Source: Weeksellaceae bacterium
GTDB lineage: Bacteria > Bacteroidota > Bacteroidia > Flavobacteriales > Weeksellaceae
DNA: 5,187 bases
Direction of reading: 5' to 3'
Assembly: GCA_022701475.1 (NCBI GenBank)
Contig: JAKOOI010000118.1
Coordinates: forward strand, 1 to 5,187
The notes under the pieces are model-generated. The model made no database searches. It was not told the DNA's origin and saw nothing but the letters and a program-made list of their open reading frames with translations. Both the position numbers and the translations under genes were made by a program. Shown piece after piece: positions 1 to 5,187 of this stretch; the stretch's first letter is position 1; the number at the start of each line of letters is the position of its first letter.

Positions 1-195
1 GAAAAGCCAAAGGAAGTGAATAAGATCATTAACAAATCATCTTGGATTAATCCTGAAAATTTTAATGCTTACGAACTGAGAAACGGAAAGTCATACAAAA
101 TAATGAATCATAAATTAGGCCAGCTAAAGTCTAATATGATTGATCAGGTTTCAGACGAATTTGCAGATGAGTTTGATAAAATATTGTCTTTATGA
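1..195 (+). CDS. 3' end of an unidentified protein gene (partial, C-terminal 64 residues)
   Basis: Frame 1 is open from the first base of the window to a TGA at 193-195, giving the last 64 residues of a longer protein. The segment is hydrophilic, with no membrane segment or signal, and ends in an acidic, probably helical tail (around residues 46-62, including DEFADEFDKIL). Its stop overlaps the ATG of the next gene in an ATGA, so the two genes are probably co-transcribed and translationally coupled. The codons are AT-rich like those of the next gene. I do not recognise the family. The pattern of an aromatic-rich strand (FNAYELRNGKSYKI), a glycine turn and an acidic C-terminal helix is reminiscent of the ends of AAA/ABC-type ATPases found beside nuclease genes in defence modules. 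That is only an impression; no Walker or other diagnostic motif lies in the visible part. Confidence 0.75.
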   Translation, partial: EKPKEVNKIINKSSWINPENFNAYELRNGKSYKIMNHKLGQLKSNMIDQVSDEFADEFDKILSL

Positions 196-710
196 TCGAT
201 TCCTTTTTAACTGATTTTCCGGATAAACTCACATGTTCACAAGAGGTTCTAGATAAGCATATATTTATTTACGATGATCCGGTGCTTAAAAAAGGAACTT
301 TCGTAAATGCTGATGAAAGCTTTCATGTCAATATACAAAATGAACGTTCAGGAAGTTATTATTTCATTCAGAATGACGAATGTATTATGCTAAGTGTTAA
401 GGGAGGTCAATGCGATTTCGTTTTGTTTAATAAAGAAACTATTCATTTTATAGAAGTAAAGGCTACAAATGATAATCTAAGCACCCATAAGAAGAAAGTT
501 TATAAGCAATTGGAAAATACGTTTAGATACTACAGGGATTTCCTGGAAAATTTTGAATTCAGATTTGCATTAGCTTGTTTTGAAAGTGTTAATTCAAAAG
601 GATATACAAAAAGAAAAATTCCTCAATCCAGTAAATCTGAAAAAAAAGTTTTATTTAAATTAAAATATAATATTGAACTTTTAGAAGGCAATTATATCAG
701 GCTTGAATAA
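192..710 (+). CDS. Small protein with PD-(D/E)XK nuclease-like core (172 aa)
   Basis: The ATG at 192 overlaps the upstream stop (ATGA), which favours this start. The 172-residue product has no signal peptide or membrane segment and is probably cytoplasmic. Residues 71-92 have the layout of a restriction-endonuclease-like core: a beta hairpin with D75 (GGQCDFVLF), then a strand ending in E88-V-K90 (IHFIEVKAT). A basic helix follows with Q106 and aromatic residues (KQLENTFRYY, 105-114), at the place where many PD-(D/E)XK proteins carry a Q-x-x-x-Y-type motif. In that superfamily D, E and K coordinate the metal and catalyse phosphodiester hydrolysis, so a DNA or RNA nuclease role is inferred, not shown. 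The N-terminal 60 residues and the lysine-rich C-terminus (about 133-172) match nothing I recognise. The gene is strikingly AT-rich (one sampled 60-base stretch is 20% G+C) compared with the cyd genes and gyrB, suggesting acquisition by transfer. It could be the effector of a two-gene defence unit; an inactive structural homologue is also possible. Confidence 0.8.
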   Translation: MIDSFLTDFPDKLTCSQEVLDKHIFIYDDPVLKKGTFVNADESFHVNIQNERSGSYYFIQNDECIMLSVKGGQCDFVLFNKETIHFIEVKATNDNLSTHKKKVYKQLENTFRYYRDFLENFEFRFALACFESVNSKGYTKRKIPQSSKSEKKVLFKLKYNIELLEGNYIRLE

Positions 711-728
711 AGAATGCTAAACAAAAAT

Positions 729-767
729 AAACCCCTCCGCAATTAAATCGCAGAGGGGTTTTTATTT
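729..767. terminator. Bidirectional intrinsic terminator between converging genes
   Basis: The left arm at 731-740 (ACCCCTCCGC) pairs with the right arm at 750-759 (GCAGAGGGGT) with a single C-A mismatch, around a 9-base AT-rich loop at 741-749. A-T pairs at 729-730 and 760-761 extend the stem. On the + strand the stem is followed by TTTTATTT (760-767). On the - strand it is followed by a T-rich run (the complement of 721-730). It therefore has the form of a rho-independent terminator in both directions, serving the + strand gene ending at 710 and the - strand cydB ending at 780. Confidence 0.88.
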
Positions 768-779
768 GAAGGGGACTGT

Positions 780-1823
780 TTATTTCACCGGCGTTTCCGG
801 TTTTGCCGTATCGGTCAGCTGTCGCCGCCGTTTGCTGAAGGAAACCATCAGGTAAAACAGGAACGGCAGGATAAATACGGAACCTAGGATCAGTGCCCAT
901 CCGAGGGCGGTAATCGTTTTCGGAGCCGCTACATGTTCCAGCAGGGAAAGCTGCTGCCCGTTACCAAACAGGATAATATCGGGGTTATGCTGATAGGTTG
1001 CCGCTACCAGGATCATGATGATCTGGAAACCGGCAAGGGCACGTACGGCAAGCAGTTTCCCGGTGTGCATCGCCCTGAGGATCAGCAACAGGCAGATGGT
1101 GGCAAAAGTGGTCGCCATAATACCCAGCGGCTTTGAAAACACCCACATCACCAAAGGAATATCCGAAATATAAGCCGTAAAAAAGACCAGGAGACCGGTA
1201 ATCACGACGAAAACCATGGTCTGCTTGGATTTCCGGATCATCAGCTTCAGTTCCATACGGTCTGCCGTTTCACGCAGGGCAAAAATGGAGGCGAGATAGG
1301 CGCAGAGGGCAGTTGTGAAAAAACCTACCGAAACGCCGAACCCCGTCAGCCAGCTGAAAATATAGAGATCCGGGAAATTATCCGCTTCCGGATGAATGGA
1401 CCGGGAAATGGTGGCAGCTGCTATCAGCCCCAAGAAAAAAGGGGTCAGCAGACTGGAGAAATAAAAAATCTGGGTGTATACTTTCTGCCATTGGTCTTTC
1501 ACGGCATCATAATGCCGGAAGGTGAACGAGGTGCCCCGGGCGATAATCCCGATCAGCATCAGTACCAGCGGGATATGAAGGTAGGTGGAAAGGGTAGTGT
1601 ATACTTCAGGAAACCCGACAAACAGGATCACCACCGCAATAATCAGCCACATGTGGTTGGCCTCCCATACCGGTGCTATCGATTCATACATGATCACCTG
1701 TGTTTTAGGGCGGTTTTTTTTGCGGGTCATCAGTTCCACGATGCCGGCACCGAAGTCGGCACCGCCCAGAATAACATACAGGCAGATGGACAGCCAAAGA
1801 AAGCCTATTACGACATACATCAT
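780..1823 (-). CDS. cydB: Cytochrome bd quinol oxidase subunit II (CydB)
   Basis: CydB is the second membrane subunit of cytochrome bd oxidase, which oxidises quinol and reduces oxygen to water with high affinity at the inner membrane. It pairs with haem-bearing CydA. The 347-residue product is almost entirely hydrophobic helices. Family signatures include GGADFG (20-25) in the first helix region, PVWEANHMWL (51-60) with E54 at the place of E. coli D58 in the proton pathway, and RGTSFTFR (96-103) with R96 at the place of E. coli R100. It is somewhat shorter than E. coli CydB (379 aa), and a basic tail (KRRRQ, about 331-335) ends the protein on the cytoplasmic side. The start ATG overlaps the cydA stop in ATGA, indicating translational coupling; a second ATG follows directly and would remove the overlap. 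The gene ends 13 bases from the terminator hairpin arm, leaving no room for a cydX gene. Confidence 0.97.
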   Translation of the reverse strand: MMYVVIGFLWLSICLYVILGGADFGAGIVELMTRKKNRPKTQVIMYESIAPVWEANHMWLIIAVVILFVGFPEVYTTLSTYLHIPLVLMLIGIIARGTSFTFRHYDAVKDQWQKVYTQIFYFSSLLTPFFLGLIAAATISRSIHPEADNFPDLYIFSWLTGFGVSVGFFTTALCAYLASIFALRETADRMELKLMIRKSKQTMVFVVITGLLVFFTAYISDIPLVMWVFSKPLGIMATTFATICLLLILRAMHTGKLLAVRALAGFQIIMILVAATYQHNPDIILFGNGQQLSLLEHVAAPKTITALGWALILGSVFILPFLFYLMVSFSKRRRQLTDTAKPETPVK

Positions 1824-3163
1824 GATTTCTTGGTTTTAGGGTTAAACTGGGGATCGGTGGGGTCGTATAATTTCGGTACCATTTTGATCTGCCGGCTCAG
1901 CAGGAAAGCCATCAGAAGAGACAGTGAAGCGAAAACGGCCGTGAAGAAGTAAAAAGAATACTGTATGCCCGGCATCGGGGTTACGGCATCTACGGTACGC
2001 ATGATCCCGTAAATGATCCAGGGCTGCCTGCCGACTTCCGTTACCGTCCAGCCTGCTTCCAGCGCAATATACCCGAAAGGCGTTGCGATCAGGAATGTTT
2101 TCAGGAACCAGCTGCGGGTGAGCCATTCCTTCCTGAAAAAAACGGCAAACAGGTACAGGCTTCCGATGATGATCATGATCACGCCGAAGAAAATCATGAT
2201 CTGGAAAGCGTAGTGGACCACCGCTACCGGCGGCCATTCATCCCTGGGGAAATCCTTCAGTCCTTTTACTTCGGAATTGAAGTCGCCGGAAACCAGGAAG
2301 CTCAGTACTTTCGGGATCTTTACGGCATATTTTATTTCTTCTTTTTCTTCGTTGGGAATACCGCCGATCACGAAAGCAGCCCCTTTTTCCGTATTGAAAT
2401 GGGCTTCCATCGCTGCCAGCTTAACCGGTTGCCGCTTTGCCACGGATTTGGCTGCCGTATCACCGGTCAGAGGAGCTCCGAAAGCCCCGATCATGGCAAA
2501 TCCTGCCGCAATCTTAAAAGCTTTGGTATGGAATTCCACATTTTTTTTCTTCATGATCAGGTAAGCGTGTACGCCGGCAACGGCAAACCCGGTAGCACAG
2601 AATGCGGCTACCGTCATGTGCAGGGCCTGTGAAAACCAGGCGTCATTGAACATGGCTTTGATCGGGTCGATGTTCATGTATTCTCCGTTGATATAATCGA
2701 ATCCGGCAGGGGAATTCATCCAGGCATTGGCTGCAACGACGAGAATCCCGGAGGCCAGTCCGCTTACACCCACCAGGAATCCGCAGAACCAGTGGAACCA
2801 GCGGTTGAAGCGGTCCCAGCCATAGAGGAAGAAACCAATGGCAATGGCTTCGATGAAGAAAGCCGTTCCTTCCAGGGAAAAAGGCATCCCGAAAATAGGG
2901 CCTGCATGTTTCATGAACTGCGGCCAGAGCAGGCCGAGCTCAAACGACAGCATGGTGCCGGAAACGGCTCCGGTGGCAAAAAGAATTGCCACGCCTTTGC
3001 TCCATGCCTTGGTGAGGCCTTTATACACTTCATTATCCGTCTTCAGGTATTTCCAATGGGCAAAAGCCATCAGGAACGGCATCACCATTCCCACACACGA
3101 AAAAATGATATGGAACCCGAGCGACATGGCCATCTGCGAACGGGCAGCAAGAAAATCATCCAT
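1820..3163 (-). CDS. cydA: Cytochrome bd quinol oxidase subunit I (CydA), short Q-loop type
   Basis: CydA carries the three haems and the quinol site of cytochrome bd oxidase in the inner membrane. Numbering from the ATG at 3163 (447 aa), expected ligands are present: H18 (E. coli H19), H182 (H186) and M323 (M393), with E376 (E445) in EAGWTVTEVGRQPW. Proton-path glutamates E98 and E105 lie in LEGTAFFIEA followed by the GWDR motif. The Q-loop keeps K248 and E253 (E. coli K252 and E257) in KLAAMEA. From that lysine to the haem b558 methionine is 75 residues against 141 in E. coli, so this is the short Q-loop form. At the position of E. coli R391 (AFRIM) there is glutamine Q321 (AFQIM). A TTG at 3181 could extend the protein by six residues, but MDDFLAARSQ from the ATG matches how CydA usually begins, and TTG is a weak start. 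The gene leads the operon and overlaps cydB by 4 bases. Confidence 0.97.
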   Translation of the reverse strand: MDDFLAARSQMAMSLGFHIIFSCVGMVMPFLMAFAHWKYLKTDNEVYKGLTKAWSKGVAILFATGAVSGTMLSFELGLLWPQFMKHAGPIFGMPFSLEGTAFFIEAIAIGFFLYGWDRFNRWFHWFCGFLVGVSGLASGILVVAANAWMNSPAGFDYINGEYMNIDPIKAMFNDAWFSQALHMTVAAFCATGFAVAGVHAYLIMKKKNVEFHTKAFKIAAGFAMIGAFGAPLTGDTAAKSVAKRQPVKLAAMEAHFNTEKGAAFVIGGIPNEEKEEIKYAVKIPKVLSFLVSGDFNSEVKGLKDFPRDEWPPVAVVHYAFQIMIFFGVIMIIIGSLYLFAVFFRKEWLTRSWFLKTFLIATPFGYIALEAGWTVTEVGRQPWIIYGIMRTVDAVTPMPGIQYSFYFFTAVFASLSLLMAFLLSRQIKMVPKLYDPTDPQFNPKTKKS

Positions 3164-3378
3164 ATAATTAATTTTAAGCAACTAAATGTAAGCATAAATT
3201 ACGGAAGCGGGTATGATTTACAACAGGGTTTCCCCGGGAAATAGGTTTTACCTTTGGTATTTTTACAAAAGAAACCAGCCACCGGATTTCATTGAAAAAT
3301 CAGGCGTTTTTTGACATATTTTAACTTTCATATCTCGTAAAAAATCACGATATTTGTAAGAATTTTTATTGTAATAAA
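3164..3378. promoter_or_regulatory. Divergent intergenic region between cydA and the + strand exported-protein gene
   Basis: This AT-rich gap of 215 bases separates divergent genes and must hold promoters for both directions, unless the + strand genes are read from elsewhere. I see no tRNA, small gene or terminator in it. For cydA, the best Bacteroidota-like match on the - strand is TTCTTTTG (complement of 3266-3273; one mismatch to TAnnTTTG) with TTTC (complement of 3294-3297) 20 bases upstream. That would leave a leader of roughly 95-100 bases before the ATG at 3163. The match is weak and other placements are possible. No convincing FNR/CRP-type palindrome (TTGAT-N4-ATCAA) is present, although cyd genes are commonly oxygen-regulated. 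Confidence 0.4.
3326..3356 (+). promoter_or_regulatory. Candidate Bacteroidota-type promoter for the exported-protein gene and gyrB
   Basis: GATATTTG at 3349-3356 differs by one base from the Bacteroidota -7 consensus TAnnTTTG. TTTC at 3326-3329 lies 19 bases upstream, where TTTG is expected. Transcription would begin near 3361-3364, giving a very short leader before the GTG at 3379. An imperfect inverted repeat (ATATC/TCGT at 3330-3338 with ACGA/GATAT at 3347-3353) overlaps the -7 element and could be an operator. Both assignments rest on short matches in AT-rich DNA. Confidence 0.35.
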
Positions 3379-4587
3379 GTGTTTGAAAGTCCGGTGATAA
3401 AATGGTTGAACAGAAAGCGTGCGACAGCGCTTTTTCTGCTTGCTTTTTCCTGTTTTTCTGCTCAGTTCAGAAACGGACTTCACCGTATTTATATGGAGGA
3501 AGGACAACCGGTTCATCTTCCGTCAGAATACAGTTTTTTTGTGGATGAAGCCAGACGGATTTCCGGAGAGATTTTCTATCAGGACCACCAGCGTTCGGCA
3601 GGTGACAACAGCAGCTTCAATTCCCTGGCACTGATCTTTTTTCAGAACCGGACCTATGATTTCCTGAATACCGGATTTGTAATCGTGCCGAAAATGAACA
3701 GCACAATGATGGGCAAACCTATTGCCACGGTTCCTGTCCTGAACAACAATACCTGGAAAGCACGTCCGGGAATGGTGGATTTTGATAACTATGATCCCCG
3801 GTTCAATGCTGCCAACTTCATGTATATGTTCATCAGGCTCAATATGACCAACGAACAGGTATTGGCCCATTTTCTCAATATGATGGATTTGCCATATGAT
3901 TCAAAGGTGTCAAAATATGTACAGCTGGTACGGGAAGTGGGAAAGGCCAATAAGATCAGCCTCAATGAAAAGGTGGATGAATTCCAGCCGGGGCTCCTGA
4001 CAAGGCTCTGCAAAGAGATCAATACGAAAACCGGCGGTACCGAATGTACCATTCCGCTGTATAAAACCTATATTGAAACCCCGGACGAAGAGAAGACCAG
4101 AAAGAATATTGATACATTCTACCGTTCGCTGGCTATCGGCGGCGTCCAGGAGATGACCAATGAATACCTGCTGCCCAGAGGCGATCTTGAAATAACACAG
4201 AAAGATGTGCAGCTTCAGCTTCCCGATGCCTTCTTTTATGCCGGAAAGAAGAATGATCATTCGGGAGTAGCATTTTATATCAATAAAATAGAACAGCAGC
4301 TCACCTACGATTTCGAAAAGAAAACCTATATCCTGGTATTCAGGGTAACACCTTATGACAACAGCCTTTCTTCTGATTTCAGGTTTTCAGGGGAATATTT
4401 CGATATGCTGAAAGGCAAAAACCAGACCGGTGAAATCGAAGTGAAAAAAGACGAGCTTAAAAGCCTTGAATTTTCACTCTATCCTGATAAAATGGAAGTC
4501 CGGGTAAATATGAGGAAAAAAGGAAATCAGTCTGATTCCCGATATTTAATTAAAAATACGTTTAAAATAAAAAAGAACAACCCATAG
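3379..4587 (+). CDS. Unrecognised exported protein (about 400 aa) directly upstream of gyrB
   Basis: I do not recognise this family. From the GTG at 3379 the product is 402 residues; a second GTG at 3394 would give 397 residues and an equally good signal peptide, so the start is uncertain, and no in-frame ATG precedes the signal sequence. The N-terminus has a basic stretch (NRKR, 11-14), a hydrophobic core (ATALFLLAFSCFSA, 15-28) and a likely signal peptidase I site before Q29, an arrangement common in Flavobacteriia. C25 does not sit in a good lipobox. The mature part has no further membrane helix, so a periplasmic, outer-membrane-associated or secreted location is inferred. A helical middle (about 142-215) precedes a C-terminal part rich in alternating beta-type segments (about 277-398). 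C211 and C223 are 12 apart and could form a disulfide. The stop lies 2 bases before gyrB, implying co-transcription. Base composition is like the flanking core genes, so it does not look recently acquired. Confidence 0.88.
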   Translation: MFESPVIKWLNRKRATALFLLAFSCFSAQFRNGLHRIYMEEGQPVHLPSEYSFFVDEARRISGEIFYQDHQRSAGDNSSFNSLALIFFQNRTYDFLNTGFVIVPKMNSTMMGKPIATVPVLNNNTWKARPGMVDFDNYDPRFNAANFMYMFIRLNMTNEQVLAHFLNMMDLPYDSKVSKYVQLVREVGKANKISLNEKVDEFQPGLLTRLCKEINTKTGGTECTIPLYKTYIETPDEEKTRKNIDTFYRSLAIGGVQEMTNEYLLPRGDLEITQKDVQLQLPDAFFYAGKKNDHSGVAFYINKIEQQLTYDFEKKTYILVFRVTPYDNSLSSDFRFSGEYFDMLKGKNQTGEIEVKKDELKSLEFSLYPDKMEVRVNMRKKGNQSDSRYLIKNTFKIKKNNP

Positions 4588-4589
4588 AT

Positions 4590-5187
4590 ATGAGTCAGAA
4601 ACAATATACAGCAAGTAGTATTCAGGCATTGGAAGGAATGGAGCACGTTCGTATGCGTCCTTCAATGTACATTGGTGACGTAGGCGTACGAGGTCTTCAC
4701 CACCTGGTTTATGAAGTAGTGGATAACTCTATTGACGAGGCTTTGGCAGGCTACTGCGATACCATTACCGTAAACATCAAAGAAGGAAACGGAGTTGAAG
4801 TAAGCGATAACGGTAGAGGGATCCCGGTAGACTTCCACGAAAAAGAGCAGAAATCCGCACTTGAGGTGGTAATGACGAAGATCGGGGCCGGAGGTAAGTT
4901 CGATAAAGATTCCTATAAAGTTTCCGGAGGTCTTCACGGAGTGGGGGTATCGTGTGTGAACGCCCTTTCCAATGAAATGATCACTACCGTTTACAGAGAC
5001 GGAAACGTGTACCAGCAGGTATATTCCAAAGGAAAAGCCCAGACTGAGGTGGAAGAAATCGGGCACAGCGACAAGAGAGGAACCAAGCAGTTCTTCCAGC
5101 CGGATGATACCATCTTTACGGAACTGGTATATAACTATGATACCCTGGCAAGCCGTCTGCGGGAACTGTCTTACCTGAATAAAGGAA
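4590..5187 (+). CDS. gyrB: DNA gyrase subunit B (GyrB), N-terminal part, cut by window end
   Basis: GyrB is the ATPase subunit of DNA gyrase (A2B2), which introduces negative supercoils in the cytoplasm. The first 199 codons are present and the frame runs open off the window; only the GHKL ATPase domain and the beginning of the transducer-side region are visible. ATP-site residues occur at exactly the E. coli numbers: E42 and N46 (EVVDNSIDEA), D73-N-G-R76-G-I-P79, K103 in GGKFDKDSYK, the ATP lid GGLHGVG (113-119), R136 (the site of coumarin-resistance changes in E. coli) and T165 (RGT). Nothing is degraded. The ATG at 4590 follows the upstream stop by 2 bases, without a Shine-Dalgarno sequence but with an A-rich lead-in (4565-4580), as is usual in Bacteroidota. 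GyrB rather than ParE is favoured by the close agreement with E. coli GyrB wording, although the two paralogues are similar in this domain. Confidence 0.95.
   Translation, partial: MSQKQYTASSIQALEGMEHVRMRPSMYIGDVGVRGLHHLVYEVVDNSIDEALAGYCDTITVNIKEGNGVEVSDNGRGIPVDFHEKEQKSALEVVMTKIGAGGKFDKDSYKVSGGLHGVGVSCVNALSNEMITTVYRDGNVYQQVYSKGKAQTEVEEIGHSDKRGTKQFFQPDDTIFTELVYNYDTLASRLRELSYLNKG

Noticed and set aside
1392..1952. + strand reading frame of 186 codons opposite cydB and the end of cydA
   Set aside because: It is antisense to cydB, and the translation is rich in G, Q, H and P with no recognisable pattern, as expected from the complement of membrane-protein codons.
2165..2182. Palindromic GATGATCATGATC-type runs (also near 1011-1025)
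   Set aside because: They fall on Ile/Met-rich codons (ATC, ATG) in transmembrane helices of CydA and CydB, which explains them without a regulatory role.
3164..3181. TTG start for cydA six codons upstream of the ATG
   Set aside because: TTG immediately follows an in-frame TAG and would add an atypical N-terminus. The ATG at 3163 gives the usual CydA beginning.
2213..3244. Long + strand reading frames opposite cydA
   Set aside because: They lie antisense to a gene with clear CydA motifs throughout, and their translations are low-complexity mixtures without domain-like features.
3311..3336. TTGACA-like sigma70 -35 element at 3311-3316
   Set aside because: The only TAT-type -10 candidate (3331-3336) is 14 bases away and poorly matched, and Bacteroidota generally use a different promoter consensus.
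3442..3465. Possible lipoprotein signal around C25 of the exported protein
   Set aside because: The residues before the cysteine (A-F-S) do not fit a lipobox, since a phenylalanine occupies a small-residue position. A signal peptidase I site before Q29 fits better.
3523..4260. - strand reading frames opposite the exported-protein gene
   Set aside because: They overlap one another, and the + strand frame has a signal peptide, continuous coding and an operon-like junction to gyrB.
4662..5066. - strand reading frame of 134 codons within gyrB
   Set aside because: The + strand encodes unmistakable GyrB ATPase motifs across the whole interval.

Overview
The window looks like chromosomal DNA of a Bacteroidota bacterium, most likely a Flavobacteriia member close to Chryseobacterium (Weeksellaceae). 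The GyrB N-terminus has the wording typical of that phylum, start regions are AT-rich with no clear Shine-Dalgarno sequence, and the best promoter candidates fit the Bacteroidota TTTG/TAnnTTTG type better than sigma70. The genus assignment is an impression from protein wording, not a database match.

Layout. (1) Positions 1-710, + strand: an AT-rich two-gene unit. The 3' end of an unidentified gene (stop at 193-195) overlaps by ATGA a 172-aa protein carrying a PD-(D/E)XK nuclease-like core (D75, E88-V-K90, Q106). Two 60-base samples here are 20% and 32% G+C, against 62% in cydA and 50% in gyrB. (2) Positions 729-767: a GC-rich hairpin with T-rich flanks on both sides, a bidirectional terminator between converging units. 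(3) Positions 3163 down to 780, - strand: cydA-cydB, overlapping by ATGA, encoding both main subunits of a cytochrome bd oxidase with a short Q-loop. No cydX-like gene follows cydB. (4) Positions 3164-3378: a divergent intergenic region with weak promoter candidates. (5) Positions 3379-4587, + strand: an unrecognised protein of about 400 aa with an apparent signal peptide. (6) From 4590 to the window end: the first 199 codons of gyrB, only 2 bases after the previous stop.

How the parts relate. CydA and CydB together form a quinol-oxidising, high-oxygen-affinity terminal oxidase in the inner membrane. GyrB is the ATPase subunit of DNA gyrase and has no evident functional link to the exported protein ahead of it; the 2-base gap nevertheless suggests a shared transcript. 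The AT-rich pair at the left edge is the accessory-looking part and the only candidate here for an undescribed system, possibly an ATPase plus nuclease defence module. Its upstream partner is almost entirely outside the window, so this remains a hypothesis.
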